Source: JANQPD01 sp963715655 (GTDB lineage Bacteria > Bacteroidota > Bacteroidia > Flavobacteriales > Schleiferiaceae). From it: DNA of 64,000 bases. Every line of letters begins with the position of its first letter. Positions within the stretch are counted from its first letter, which is position 1. Below are positions 1 to 9,451 of the stretch, piece by piece. Where the stretch lies: assembly GCA_963715655.1 (NCBI GenBank), contig OY970262.1, forward strand, positions 1,550,001 through 1,614,000. The letters run 5' to 3'. Both the position numbers and the translations under genes were made by a program. Below the pieces are notes generated by a model. That model was not told the origin of the DNA, did not search any database, and was given only the letters and a program-made list of their open reading frames with translations.

Positions 1-294
1 TAGCAAAGTATCCTTACCATACTGCACAGGAAAAAGCTGTAGCTGATCAAAGTTGTCAATACCCAACTTATTTTCCTTTGCTTCATACGCTTCTTCATTG
101 CGTGAAATAAGCCTTGGGTAAATAATCTTATCACCTTTAATCCATTGACCGTCTTTACTATAGCTCCAGCCGGAAACACTATCTACCAAAATACTGCTAG
201 CTTCTTGGGCAAACATGGGTAAAGGTTTTTCCTCCCGTAGCTGAGCCGAAGCCAACAACGAAAAGGAGCAACAAAAAATCAGAAATAACCGCAT
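1..294 (-). CDS. Partial secreted protein of unknown function (N-terminal 98 codons)
   Basis: An open frame runs on the minus strand from an ATG at 294 to the window edge without a stop, so only the N-terminus is visible. It begins with a short basic residue, a hydrophobic stretch (LFLIFCCSFSLLASAQ) and a likely signal peptidase I site near residue 18, so the protein is probably exported. The mature part is charged and has no motif I recognise. It is divergent from the glycosyltransferase at 414. The function is unknown. Confidence 0.6.
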   Translation of the reverse strand, partial: MRLFLIFCCSFSLLASAQLREEKPLPMFAQEASSILVDSVSGWSYSKDGQWIKGDKIIYPRLISRNEEAYEAKENKLGIDNFDQLQLFPVQYGKDTLL

Positions 295-413
295 ATTGGT
301 GGGTTTTAATAATTATTTCAAAATTACAACAGTAGCTTAGCCATTTGCTTTGGTATTAAATTATTTTTGAAACAGTTATCAAGTTCCTTTTTTTTGATAC
401 TTAGTTACACATA

Positions 414-1301
414 TTGAACGCACCTCTTTTTTCTTTTTTAACGGTAAATTATAAACAACCTGCGGTTACGCTGGCTCTATTACAGTCATTGCTAAAACTC
501 AACTATAAAAATTGGGAGTTAATCGTGGTAAACAATCATGAAAATAAAGATGATGTCTTACGCCAAGCAATAGAAAAACAAGAAAATAGTGTGTATGTAG
601 AAAGTGGCGCAAACTTAGGTTTTGCCGGGGGCAATAATGTAGGCATACCATTTTGTAAGGGCGATTACGTATTTTTTATAAATAACGATACCGAGGTAGA
701 GCCGGATGTATTAGACGCTATTTTACCCACGCTTCAAATGGTTGGAGATGATTTAGGGATGCTTAGTCCTAAAATTAAATTTTTTCAAAACAAGCAACTT
801 ATTCAGTACGCGGGTGCTACACCACTAAGCCGTTTTACCATGCGTAATGCGGGTATAGGTTCCATGGCAAATGATGATGGTAGTTTTAACGATGTTAGAG
901 AGACAGCTTTTATTCACGGAGCAGCCATGGTACTTCCAAAAAAGGTAATTTCTGAAGTAGGCTTAATGTATGCTGATTACTTTTTGTACTACGAGGAATA
1001 CGATTGGTGCGCGCGCATTGCCCAAGCAGGATATAAAATAATGTATTGTGGCAAGGGCACGGTGTATCATAAAGAATCGGTAAGTACAGGTGTTGACAGT
1101 CCGCTTAAAGTATATTATTTAACGCGCAACAGATTACTTTTTGCCCGTAGAAATTTTGCAGGTACACAGCGCCTTTTGGTATGGTTGTATTTTAGCTTTG
1201 TAGCGATGCCTAAAAATGTGTTAAGTTGGTGGCTTAAAGGTAGGCCTGATTTGGCCAAAGCATTTTGGAAAGGCTACGTATGGAATTTTACCAATAAATA
1301 A
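414..1301 (+). CDS. Family 2 glycosyltransferase (rhamnosyltransferase-like)
   Basis: This is a 295-residue GT-A fold enzyme that probably adds a sugar from a nucleotide-sugar to a surface glycan. The N-terminal FLTVNYK strand, NLGFAGGNNVG (about 67-77) and the DxD-like INNDTEV metal/nucleotide-sugar site (about 89-95) are typical of the GT2 Wzx/rhamnosyltransferase-like branch. EEYDW near 194-198 is the usual acceptor-side acidic motif. The only start that keeps the first strand is a TTG at 414. The gene is followed 3 bp later by a GT4 gene and then another GT2, which suggests one polysaccharide operon. The donor and acceptor cannot be read from sequence. Confidence 0.88.
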   Translation: MNAPLFSFLTVNYKQPAVTLALLQSLLKLNYKNWELIVVNNHENKDDVLRQAIEKQENSVYVESGANLGFAGGNNVGIPFCKGDYVFFINNDTEVEPDVLDAILPTLQMVGDDLGMLSPKIKFFQNKQLIQYAGATPLSRFTMRNAGIGSMANDDGSFNDVRETAFIHGAAMVLPKKVISEVGLMYADYFLYYEEYDWCARIAQAGYKIMYCGKGTVYHKESVSTGVDSPLKVYYLTRNRLLFARRNFAGTQRLLVWLYFSFVAMPKNVLSWWLKGRPDLAKAFWKGYVWNFTNK

Positions 1302-1304
1302 AGT

Positions 1305-2447
1305 ATGAGGATAGGCATAGAGGCACAGCGTATTTACCGTGCACACAAGCATGGGATGGATTTTGTAGCCTTAGAAATTATTAAGAACCTGCAAAAGATA
1401 GATACTGAAAATCAGTATATTATTTATATTAATGAAGGGCCGGATACGGAGTGTTTGCAGGAAACGGCTAATTTTAAAATAAAGGTGTTTGGTGGGCCAT
1501 ATCCTATTTGGGAGCAAATAAAGCTGCCTAAAATGGCTGAAGCCGATACATTAGATGTATTGCATTGCACTAGCAATACTGCTCCCGTAAAGTTGAGCGT
1601 TCCGTTGGTGGTTACCATTCATGATATTATTTATTTTGAAACGCATCCGCTTAAAGCGAAAGGATACACGGCTTACCAAAAATTTGGTAATTTATACAGA
1701 AGGTGGGTGGTAAAGCGTCTGCTTAAAAGTGCAGATGCGATATTAACCGTTTCCAAATTTGAGCAAAAGCGTTTTCAGGAGTTTTTAAACTTGCCAAAAG
1801 AGCGCGTGCAAGTGGTGTATAATGGAGTGGGTACACATTTTAAACCCATTACAGATCAAGATTTATTAAAAAGGAAAAAGGAACAATACCATTTGCCGGA
1901 GCATTTCTTTTTATTTTTAGGTAATACAGATCCTAAAAAGAACACAGAAAACACGGTGGTTTCTTTTGGTAAATATTGTAAAGCGCACGGCACCAAGCAT
2001 AAATTGGTAATTGGAGATTTAGACCCTGCCGTTATTAAAGGGTTTTTAGAAAATGCGGGGTTAGTAGCCTTTTTCTCAGAAATTCATTTTACAGGATATA
2101 TTAAAAACACCGACTTGCCGGCCATTATTAATTTAGCCGATGTGTTTTTATACCCAAGTAAGCGCGAAAGTTTTGGAATACCCGTGCTAGAGGGCATGGC
2201 TAGTGGTACACCCGTAATTACCAGCAACGTTAGCAGTATGCCAGAGGTAGCGGGTGATGCAGCATTTTTAGTAAATCCGCTTAAGCAAAATGAACTTGTG
2301 GAAGCCATGCACGCACTTGTGGAAAACCAAGATTTACGCAATCAATTACGTGAAAAAGGTTTAAAGCGTGCCGCTGAATTTAGCTGGGAAAATACAGCAA
2401 AACAATCGTTAGAAATTTACAAACGCATTACTACAAAAAATGCCTAA
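1305..2447 (+). CDS. Family 4 glycosyltransferase
   Basis: This 380-residue protein has the two-domain GT-B architecture of GT4 retaining transferases. The C-terminal nucleotide-sugar domain carries FLYPSKRESFGIPVLEG (about 281-297) with the diagnostic E-x7-E pair, followed by GTPVITS and the MPEVAGDAA segment seen in mannosyl- and glucosyltransferases. There is no signal peptide, so it probably acts on the cytoplasmic face of the membrane. It starts 3 bp after the preceding GT2 and ends 9 bp before the next GT2, so co-transcription is likely. Sugar specificity is unknown. Confidence 0.9.
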   Translation: MRIGIEAQRIYRAHKHGMDFVALEIIKNLQKIDTENQYIIYINEGPDTECLQETANFKIKVFGGPYPIWEQIKLPKMAEADTLDVLHCTSNTAPVKLSVPLVVTIHDIIYFETHPLKAKGYTAYQKFGNLYRRWVVKRLLKSADAILTVSKFEQKRFQEFLNLPKERVQVVYNGVGTHFKPITDQDLLKRKKEQYHLPEHFFLFLGNTDPKKNTENTVVSFGKYCKAHGTKHKLVIGDLDPAVIKGFLENAGLVAFFSEIHFTGYIKNTDLPAIINLADVFLYPSKRESFGIPVLEGMASGTPVITSNVSSMPEVAGDAAFLVNPLKQNELVEAMHALVENQDLRNQLREKGLKRAAEFSWENTAKQSLEIYKRITTKNA

Positions 2448-2456
2448 GCTCAAAAT

Positions 2457-3653
2457 ATGGGGTTAATTATTACTTTTTGGATTTTAATAGGTTTGGTAGT
2501 ATATACCTACGTGGGGTATGGAATTTTACTGCGTTTTTTATTGGCATTAAAAAGGCTTTTTAAGCCACGCAAATATAATTTTGATGCTAGTTTTGAACCA
2601 CACGTAACCCTTGCTATACCTGCTTATAATGAAGAAGATTTTATTTTAAAGAAAGCAAAAAACTGTTTGCAATTAGATTATCCAAGAGATAAACTGCGCA
2701 TACTATTCATTACCGATGGTTCTTCTGATAATACCGTAAAATTATTGGAGCAAGTAGAAGGAGTGGAGGTAATTCATGAAGATAGAAGAGCCGGAAAATC
2801 TGCGGCAGAAAATAGGGTAATGCAGTTTGTAGATTCTCCCGTAGTAGTGTTTTGCGATGCCAATACCCTTTTAAACAGAGAAGCAATTAGAGAATTGGTA
2901 AAGTATTATATAGACCCTAAAGTAGGAGGGGTATCTGGCGAAAAACGTATTTTACAAAGTGATGCAGAAGGTGCTACGGGCGCGGGTGAAGGCTTGTATT
3001 GGAAGTATGAGTCAACCCTTAAAAAGTGGGATGCTGAATTGTATTCTATTGTAGGTGCAGCGGGCGAGTTGGTGAGTTTTAGAAGCACCTTGGTAATGAC
3101 GCTAGAGGAGGACACCATTTTAGATGACTTTATGCAATCATTACGTATTTGCGAAAAAGGCTACCGCATGGAGTATGAGCCAAATGCGTATGCTATGGAA
3201 ACTTCTAGTGAGAATGTAGAAGAGGAGCTTAAACGTAAAATTAGAATAGCCGCAGGAGGGTGGCAATCTATGTATCGTTTGGCGCATTTACTTAACCCTT
3301 TTAAAAATTTTATCCTTTGGTTTCAGTACGTTTCACACCGCGTGCTGCGCTGGTCGGTATCTGCATTAGCCTTGCCTGTTATTTTTATTTTAAACATCAT
3401 TTTAGCGTACCAATTTCCCGAGCCATATCAGGCCATTTTTGGTTTGCAATTAATGTTTTATTTTTTAGCCACTGTTGGGTGGTTGCTAGAGAATAAAAAG
3501 ATTAGAGTGAAAATATTATTTGTGCCCTATTATTTTTTAATGATGAATTACGCAGTGTTTGCGGGCTTTTTCAGGTTTGTAAAAAAATCGCAAAATGCAG
3601 CTTGGGAACGCAGTAAAAGAGCCGCAGATCCATTAGATTTTGGTGATGAATAG
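2457..3653 (+). CDS. Membrane-bound family 2 glycosyltransferase (processive synthase-like)
   Basis: This 398-residue enzyme has an N-terminal membrane segment (about 3-30), a cytoplasmic GT2 domain and hydrophobic segments from about 300 to 370. The catalytic landmarks are IPAYNEE (about 54-60), TDGSSD (86-91), CDANT (133-137), the EEDTILDDF acid (about 217-225) and GGWQSMYR (267-274), which occupies the place of the QxxRW motif. This layout is typical of hyaluronan/poly-N-acetylglucosamine synthase relatives that extend and export a glycan. It is the third gene of the glycosyltransferase run. A role in exopolysaccharide is inferred. Confidence 0.88.
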   Translation: MGLIITFWILIGLVVYTYVGYGILLRFLLALKRLFKPRKYNFDASFEPHVTLAIPAYNEEDFILKKAKNCLQLDYPRDKLRILFITDGSSDNTVKLLEQVEGVEVIHEDRRAGKSAAENRVMQFVDSPVVVFCDANTLLNREAIRELVKYYIDPKVGGVSGEKRILQSDAEGATGAGEGLYWKYESTLKKWDAELYSIVGAAGELVSFRSTLVMTLEEDTILDDFMQSLRICEKGYRMEYEPNAYAMETSSENVEEELKRKIRIAAGGWQSMYRLAHLLNPFKNFILWFQYVSHRVLRWSVSALALPVIFILNIILAYQFPEPYQAIFGLQLMFYFLATVGWLLENKKIRVKILFVPYYFLMMNYAVFAGFFRFVKKSQNAAWERSKRAADPLDFGDE

Positions 3654-3715
3654 TATAACCAAAGAAAAATATCTACGTGTACTAAATTGTTGATTATGGT
3701 TCAATTTATACTACT

Positions 3716-4708
3716 TTGAAAAGATTAGAAATACTTGAGTTTTTAAAAGGGTATTCCATGCTTACCATAGTGCTGTTTCACTATTTGCAAAAACTGGAAT
3801 TACCATACCCCTTCAATAGTTATATCCTGTTTGGCGGCACCGGTATTCATTTATTTATTCTAATTTCAGGGTTTGGTTTATACCTATCGGCAGCCAAAAA
3901 ACCTCTTAAGTATTTTGAGTTTTTAAAAAAGCGTTTAAGCAAAGTATATACTCCATACATCGCCATAGTGCTAATTTCGGCTGTGGTTACGCTGTTTATT
4001 CCAATTTATGAAAGCTCTTGGTATGCTTTGGGCGGCCACGTGTTTTTGTATAAAATGTTTGATGAATCTATTGTGGGCTCTTACGGGTATCAATTATGGT
4101 TCATTTCCATGATTTTACAGTTCTATTTTACCTTTCACCTTATATTATATTTTAGACGCAAAACTTCCGCTTTTTGGTTTATTACTATATCGCTAATCAT
4201 TAGTATCAGTTGGTCGGTATTGGTTGCGTATTTAAATAATGAAGCTATGCGCGTATGGAACAGCTTCTTTTTACAATATTTGTGGGAGTTTGCATTAGGT
4301 ATTGTGCTGGCTGAAAGATATTTGCAAAACAAACTACAAGTAAAATTAAGCAACCTTAAAATAGTGGTTATTGCTATTTTAGGCTGTTTTTTATACGCAT
4401 TTATGGCGATAAAAGGCGGTTCCATAGGCCGTTTGTTTAATGATATTCCTGCACTGCTTGGCTATTCTGCTTTAGCGGTTTGGTTGTATCGTATTAAAAT
4501 AAAACCCATCAATAAATTTTTGCTTTACGTAGGTGAAGTTTCTTTTTCATTATTTTTAATACACATGCTTATTTTAGAATTGGCGCTGCAGCTTTTCCCT
4601 GCTTTTCCGTTGTACATTATTCTAATTTTAGCACTAGGTATTACCTTTCCACTGTGCAATCTATTTCAAAAAGGCATTGGTAAATTATATCAGGTTATGG
4701 GTTTTTAA
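3716..4708 (+). CDS. Acyltransferase family 3 membrane protein
   Basis: This 330-residue protein is very hydrophobic, with about ten predicted membrane helices. It opens with LEILEFLKGYSMLTIVLFHY, the degenerate R-x3-LR-G-x6-H signature of acyltransferase-3 enzymes that O-acetylate or otherwise acylate surface sugars; the conserved histidine is in LFHY. GTGIHLFILISGFGLYLS matches the second conserved block. The start used is TTG at 3716. The first internal ATG (3758) would delete the conserved opening, so TTG is preferred although TACTTTG there also resembles a -7 element. Placed after three glycosyltransferases, it probably decorates the same polysaccharide. Confidence 0.85.
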   Translation: MKRLEILEFLKGYSMLTIVLFHYLQKLELPYPFNSYILFGGTGIHLFILISGFGLYLSAAKKPLKYFEFLKKRLSKVYTPYIAIVLISAVVTLFIPIYESSWYALGGHVFLYKMFDESIVGSYGYQLWFISMILQFYFTFHLILYFRRKTSAFWFITISLIISISWSVLVAYLNNEAMRVWNSFFLQYLWEFALGIVLAERYLQNKLQVKLSNLKIVVIAILGCFLYAFMAIKGGSIGRLFNDIPALLGYSALAVWLYRIKIKPINKFLLYVGEVSFSLFLIHMLILELALQLFPAFPLYIILILALGITFPLCNLFQKGIGKLYQVMGF

Positions 4709-4719
4709 ACGCAGTGTGC

Positions 4720-4800
4720 AAACTACCGTTGGTGATTATTTTCTACCGCTTGAGTATGCACTTGGCCAGTTGGGCTGAGCGGAGTCGAAGTCCCGCCAAT
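4720..4800. repeat. REP-like interspersed repeat in intergenic region
   Basis: The 4709-4902 gap holds a diverged copy of the CCGTTGGTGATTATTTTCT element that recurs at about 6222 and 7020. Next to it, around 4767-4797, is GGGCTGAGCGGAGTCGAAGT, an imperfect palindrome of the kind scattered through Bacteroidota genomes. No coding potential is seen. Confidence 0.5.
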
Positions 4801-4902
4801 TTACTTCTTCTTTTACCCGCCAATTAAAAATCCAACCATAAGGAATAATGTTTTACATTCGAAATTCTTAAAACTCTGCTGTTAAGCTTAAACAAGCTAC
4901 TT

Positions 4903-5481
4903 ATGAAAGTTGCTACTCCATTATTCTGTGCGTTATTACTGTGTGTAATTTTTACATCGTGTAAAAAAGAAACTAAACCTCAAAAACCGGAACTAGCAGA
5001 ACAGCTTCCAGAAGCAACTCAAACAGGTGCGTTTACTTTTGGATGTTTACTAGACGGAGAGGTGTGGTTGCCAAAGCATTATTCCAATAGTATTATAAAT
5101 CATCCAACAGTACTAGGATCTATTTGGAATAACTTGGATAAGAATTTAACAATTTATGCAAAACGAAGAGGGAATCAACAAACTTTTCCAAAAGAAGATA
5201 TTGCCGTTTATAATTATGTCGCAAATTATCCTGATACTTTGTTTCTATCAAATAGTGTCAATGGTTCCGGTGCTACCTATGAATATCAGGAAAATGATAA
5301 TGATTATGTCAGATATATCTCGGAGGTTGGCGTAAATAGTTGGCTACTATTAACTAAACTAGACTCGACCACGCATCAATATCGAGTTGCATCCGGATTA
5401 TTCTCAGCAGATCTTGTTAACGAAAATGACGAAAAAGACACTGTAAAAATCCGAAACGGTCGCTTTGATGTGCGTTTTTAA
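4903..5481 (+). CDS. Small lipoprotein of unknown function
   Basis: This is a 192-residue lipoprotein. It has a hydrophobic signal peptide ending in FTSC (lipobox cysteine about residue 20) followed by lysines, so it is probably outer-membrane anchored. The mature protein opens with TFGCLLDGEVWLP, a motif common at the start of small beta-rich Bacteroidota lipoproteins (DUF6252-like). I am not certain of the family. It lies just upstream of the triplicated lipoprotein genes but is unrelated to them in sequence. Confidence 0.75.
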   Translation: MKVATPLFCALLLCVIFTSCKKETKPQKPELAEQLPEATQTGAFTFGCLLDGEVWLPKHYSNSIINHPTVLGSIWNNLDKNLTIYAKRRGNQQTFPKEDIAVYNYVANYPDTLFLSNSVNGSGATYEYQENDNDYVRYISEVGVNSWLLLTKLDSTTHQYRVASGLFSADLVNENDEKDTVKIRNGRFDVRF

Positions 5482-5636
5482 AGTTAATTTCACCCACGAT
5501 TGCTGAGCCGAACTGCCCGATTTCAGTGTTCAATAAAAGTGCGTTTTAGCCTATCATTAATACCAGTGTCTTATCCAAAAACATTATTTACTAAAAATTA
5601 AAACCCTAGTTTTTAAATTATTAAACTAATTTTTCC

Positions 5637-6140
5637 ATGAAAACCCGTTCATTTTCCTTCTGCTTAGTGTTTATATCCTTGTTATTTAGCTGTTCTAAAA
5701 CAGATAAATCTCCATCGCAAGATGATTACGGGACATATTTTGTCTGTAGCCATATTTTTATAGATAGTTCAGGGGCTTATAAATTCACGGATTTGTCTCA
5801 AATACCTAAGGGTGAAAACTTTTATCAGTATAAAGATGAATTAGGGGAGGTTTCCAAAATACAATTCGGAGTAGGAGATTCTGATTCATCAACTTATGTG
5901 GTTTTTAATGTTGGTAGAGAGGTGAAAAAATGGATCGAAATAAGCGATAAAACGGATCAAGACAGTGTATTTACTTTTTTGTTTCGCTTGAATTCCAATA
6001 GTTTTACTGATACTATGATGGTTTATAATCCATTTATTTATGACCTCAATAATCGAATTTTCGCGGAATTTATAGTGTACAATGGTGATACCGTTTACGA
6101 TTCTGTGAATAAGCAAGTGCCTTATTTAATTCACAGATAA
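5637..6140 (+). CDS. Tandem lipoprotein paralogue, copy 1
   Basis: This 167-residue lipoprotein has a signal peptide ending in LLFSC (cysteine about residue 19). It is the first of three tandem near-identical genes. The mature protein is polar, likely beta-rich, and I recognise no domain. Copies 1 and 3 share the C-terminal segment with PFIYDLN and the same upstream 55 bp, whereas copy 2 differs in both places. The function is unknown. Confidence 0.8.
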   Translation: MKTRSFSFCLVFISLLFSCSKTDKSPSQDDYGTYFVCSHIFIDSSGAYKFTDLSQIPKGENFYQYKDELGEVSKIQFGVGDSDSSTYVVFNVGREVKKWIEISDKTDQDSVFTFLFRLNSNSFTDTMMVYNPFIYDLNNRIFAEFIVYNGDTVYDSVNKQVPYLIHR

Positions 6141-6433
6141 AGTTGCAATATTGCAGGGCTATGTCTCACGCACTTCTCGACTACCCCTTCGTCAAGCTCA
6201 AGACAAGCTTCTCTAAGAAGCTGCCGTTGGTGATTATTTTCTGCGGTTTGAGTATTCACTTCCTAGGCTGAATCAAGATTCTCAATTCTTAGTTTTTCTA
6301 TTAATTGATTTTTAGCTGATTGCAAATAAAAGTGCCACCAAAAAAACGTCATTTACTAAAATTAAGAATGAACTATGTTACTCCCTTCTCTAAAAATAAA
6401 ATTATAAATTGCAAAGATTAAACTAATTTTTCC
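6141..6433. repeat. Duplicated intergenic spacer, unit 1
   Basis: This spacer is almost identical to 6938-7198, so the repeat unit is gene plus spacer. It contains a small hairpin (AGCTTC-tctaa-GAAGCT near 6204-6220) and the CCGTTGGTGATTATTTTCT element also seen at 4722. The last 100 bp before the next gene diverge from the other copies. No gene is seen. Confidence 0.7.
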
Positions 6434-6937
6434 ATGAAAACCCGTTTATTTTCCTTCTGCTTAGTGTTTATATCCTTATTATTTAGCTGTTCTAAAACAG
6501 ATAAATCTCCATCGCAAGATGATTACGGAACATATTTTGTCTTTAGCCATATTTTTATAGATAGTTCAGGGGCTTACAAATTCACGGATTTGTCTCAAAT
6601 ACCTAAGGGTGAAAACTTTTATCAGTATAAAGATGAATTAGGGGAGGTTTCCAAAATACAATTCGGAGTAGTAGGTTCTGATTCATCAACTTATGTGGGT
6701 TTTAATGTTGGTAGAGAGGTGAAAAAATGGATTGAAATAAGCGATAAAACGGATCAAGACAGTGTATTTACTTTTCTATTTCGCTTGAATTCCAATAGTT
6801 TTACTGATACTATGATAGTTTACAATCCATTCATAAACCAACCGGTAGATAGAATTTTTGCGGAGTATCTAGTTTTTAACGGTGATACTGTTTATGACTC
6901 TGTGAATAAGCAAGTACCTTATTTAATTCACAGATAA
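6434..6937 (+). CDS. Tandem lipoprotein paralogue, copy 2
   Basis: This is the second copy of the 167-residue lipoprotein. The signal peptide and first ~130 residues are nearly identical to copies 1 and 3. The C-terminal block is different (PFINQPVDRIFAEYLVF instead of PFIYDLNNRIFAEFIVY) and then converges again to VNKQVPYLIHR. The concentrated difference suggests either local diversification or conversion between copies. It is probably a surface lipoprotein. The function is unknown. Confidence 0.8.
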   Translation: MKTRLFSFCLVFISLLFSCSKTDKSPSQDDYGTYFVFSHIFIDSSGAYKFTDLSQIPKGENFYQYKDELGEVSKIQFGVVGSDSSTYVGFNVGREVKKWIEISDKTDQDSVFTFLFRLNSNSFTDTMIVYNPFINQPVDRIFAEYLVFNGDTVYDSVNKQVPYLIHR

Positions 6938-7198
6938 AGTTGCAATATTGCAGGGCTATGTCTCACGCACTTCTCGACTACCCCTTCGTCAAGCTCAAGA
7001 CAAGCTTCTCTAAGAAGCTGCCGTTGGTGATTATTTTCTGCGGTTTGAGTATTCACTTCCTAGGCTGAATCAAGATTCTCAATTCTAAGTTTTTCTATTA
7101 ATTGATTTTTAGCTGATTGTAAATAAAAGTGCCACCAAAAAAACACCATTTACTAAAAATTAAAACCCTAGTTTTTAAATTATTAAACTAATCTCTCC
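6938..7198. repeat. Duplicated intergenic spacer, unit 2
   Basis: This is a near-exact copy of 6141-6433 over its first ~200 bp. Its last ~55 bp instead match the leader of copy 1 (5582-5636). That makes the spacer a mosaic of two different leaders. Confidence 0.7.
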
Positions 7199-7702
7199 AT
7201 GAAAACCCGTTCATTTTCCTTCTGCTTAGTGTTTATATCCTTGTTATTTAGCTGTTCTAAAACAGATAAATCTCCATCGCAAGATTATCCCGGAACATAT
7301 TTTTTCTTTAGCTATGTTTTTATAGATAGTTCAGGGGCTTATAAATTCACGGATTTGTCTCAAATACCTAACGGTGAAAACTTTTATCAGTATAAAGATG
7401 AATTAGGGCAGGTTTCCAAAATAGAATTCGGAGTAGGAGGTTCTGATTCATCAACTTATGTGGTTTTTAATGTTGGTAGAGAGGTGAAAAAATGGATTGA
7501 AATAAGCGATAAAACGGATCAAGACAGTGTATTTACTTTTCTGTTTCGCTTGAATTCCAATAGTTTTACTGATACTATGATGGTTTATAATCCATTTATT
7601 TATGACCTCAATAAGCGAATTTTCGCGGAGTTTATAGTGTACAATGGTGATACCGTTTACGATTCTGTGAATAAACAAGTACCCTATTTGATTCATCGAT
7701 AA
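7199..7702 (+). CDS. Tandem lipoprotein paralogue, copy 3
   Basis: This is the third 167-residue copy with the same lipobox signal peptide. It differs from copy 1 by a handful of substitutions, for example DYPGTYFFFSYV in place of DDYGTYFVCSHI. It keeps the copy 1 type C-terminus. The repeat series ends at its stop codon. The function is unknown. Confidence 0.8.
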   Translation: MKTRSFSFCLVFISLLFSCSKTDKSPSQDYPGTYFFFSYVFIDSSGAYKFTDLSQIPNGENFYQYKDELGQVSKIEFGVGGSDSSTYVVFNVGREVKKWIEISDKTDQDSVFTFLFRLNSNSFTDTMMVYNPFIYDLNKRIFAEFIVYNGDTVYDSVNKQVPYLIHR

Positions 7703-7742
7703 TTAACTAAATTTCATATTTTATTAATTCAAATCTTAAGTA

Positions 7743-8002
7743 ATGCTAAAAGTTTACCTGCTCGTAATTTCGTTATGTTTTTGTTCTATTCTTTCCGCTC
7801 AAAATTGTGGTACTAAACCCAGTACAACAGTTGTTTTTGAAAATCAACCTTGGTTTGCAAATAATATTTTTTAGATACGCTCTCTGAACGTTTAATTGTT
7901 GAGGCTACCGTTAAAAGTGCTCAAACTTTTTTAAATCGAACTCAAGTAGTACATATTGGCTATTATCACCATGTAAAAAATGCTAGAAGCTTTCTTTCCT
8001 AA
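7743..8002 (+). pseudogene. Frameshifted secreted-protein remnant
   Basis: An ATG at 7743 opens a 43-codon frame with a clear signal peptide (LLVISLCFCSILSAQ) and then CGTKPST. It stops at 7872 inside a run of six Ts. Adding one T would continue the frame in the second reading phase to the stop at 8002, giving about 86 residues. The NCGT motif just after the signal peptide recalls the start of secreted M43-type metallopeptidases, but nothing catalytic is present. It is probably a decayed 5' gene fragment, and a sequencing error in the T run cannot be excluded. Confidence 0.4.
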
Positions 8003-8008
8003 AGGTAT

Positions 8009-9010
8009 TTATCTCGATGCTGTCAAATTCAAATCTTCAGCTTCGGTTGTTTGGTAAATAGATTGAAAGGTATTTGCGGCCCAACGGTTTCTATCTTCTA
8101 AAAATTCGTCTCTTACAATATCGTAATCTAAGCGAAAGAACTTTAAATCAATCATAGCATTCTGAAATTCAACACCGGTAGGTTCTTGCTCAATTAGCTG
8201 TAAAGCAATTTTAGCCAATACTTTTTTGGTGTCTTTTGCAGTAGCTTTTAGGTAATCATGCGTTTCTTCTAAAAGATCATCATTTAATAGTCCTCCATCA
8301 ACCTCTGATTGTTCTAAATTGGCATAAAATAAATTCAAATCTTCGTTTATGCTGTCTAAAGTAGCGGTTACTATTGCTTTATCTAATACACTGGGTGCAG
8401 TGTTTTCAAGGGTATGTACAAAAGAGCGAATGTTTCCATCAATCTTTACAAAATGCTCATTTACCATTCTAAAATGTACATTGGTTTTTAAAAAGGCAAT
8501 ATTTTGGAGGGTGGTGATTTGTTCACCTTGAATACGCGCTTTATAAGCAGCGGCAAAATCCTGTTCAGCATTTGTTAAAATTTCTTTGGCCATCTGTACT
8601 TTTTCTTCTGCATTAAACAAGGCATCGTTATAAGCTTTCAGTTGACTGTAAGATGCTTTGCTGTATTTACGCAAGTGTTCTACTTTAGCAAAAGCAACGG
8701 TATAAGCAACAAGTAAGCTGTCAAAACCTACTACATACGCCTGCTTTAGTGTGGTATCTAGTTTGTAAGCACTCATTTCTACTAGGGTTTGTTTACTGTC
8801 TGTAAGTTGACTTACCACTGCTTCGTATCGGGAGGCAATTTTTGCTTTATTGTTATTCAACACATTATCTAAATAATAGCGCTGGCTTTTATGCTCATAT
8901 TTTAATAACTCCTTATGAAAGCTTTGTACGTATAAAGTTGGGCTATGGGTACTTTGACTAAAAACAGATAGGCTAAGGAAGAGTAAAAGTAGAAGTGTAG
9001 ATTTTTTCAT
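8009..9010 (-). CDS. Secreted alpha-helical protein of unknown function
   Basis: This 333-residue protein has a strong signal peptide (KKSTLLLLLFLSLSVFSQ) and no lipobox cysteine, so it is probably periplasmic. The mature part is mostly charged amphipathic helix without obvious motifs; the stretch from about 60 to 300 could form a helical bundle. It is monocistronic and convergent with the lipoprotein cluster. I do not recognise the family. Confidence 0.75.
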   Translation of the reverse strand: MKKSTLLLLLFLSLSVFSQSTHSPTLYVQSFHKELLKYEHKSQRYYLDNVLNNNKAKIASRYEAVVSQLTDSKQTLVEMSAYKLDTTLKQAYVVGFDSLLVAYTVAFAKVEHLRKYSKASYSQLKAYNDALFNAEEKVQMAKEILTNAEQDFAAAYKARIQGEQITTLQNIAFLKTNVHFRMVNEHFVKIDGNIRSFVHTLENTAPSVLDKAIVTATLDSINEDLNLFYANLEQSEVDGGLLNDDLLEETHDYLKATAKDTKKVLAKIALQLIEQEPTGVEFQNAMIDLKFFRLDYDIVRDEFLEDRNRWAANTFQSIYQTTEAEDLNLTASR

Positions 9011-9451
9011 GTTGCTATAGTTTTTGTGTATTGCTTACCCTTAACATACGGTTGTAAGCATAATCTTACAATATAAAAGATTTATGTATGTAATTTATTG
9101 GATGTAAAACTTATAGCTATTTGTAAACGTTTAAATAAGCTAATGTCGAAGTATTCATTTTCTAAAAATTCTGCTTAAAAATGCAGTTAATCGAATAAAA
9201 ACAACCGTTAATCGAAACCAAGAAAAAATTGAATTTGTAGAAAAAGTTATAATTTATTTCTAATCCAGAAATAATAGATCAAGATGCATTGATCATAATC
9301 ATGTGTTTAATGCAAATGGCTATTGTATTTTAAAGGATATGCTCTTAAATAGAGATTAGGAACTAAAACAAACTTTTAATTACTGCCAAAAAGGGTAATA
9401 GCACAATAGGTTACGTAATAGCTTTTACACCAAAGTGCTAGATTGAAAAAT
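9011..9451. other. Intergenic region without recognised genes
   Basis: This 441 bp AT-rich stretch has only very short frames on both strands. It may contain decayed coding sequence, but nothing supports a gene. The promoter of the minus-strand gene ending at 8009 should lie near 9011-9060. Confidence 0.5.
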
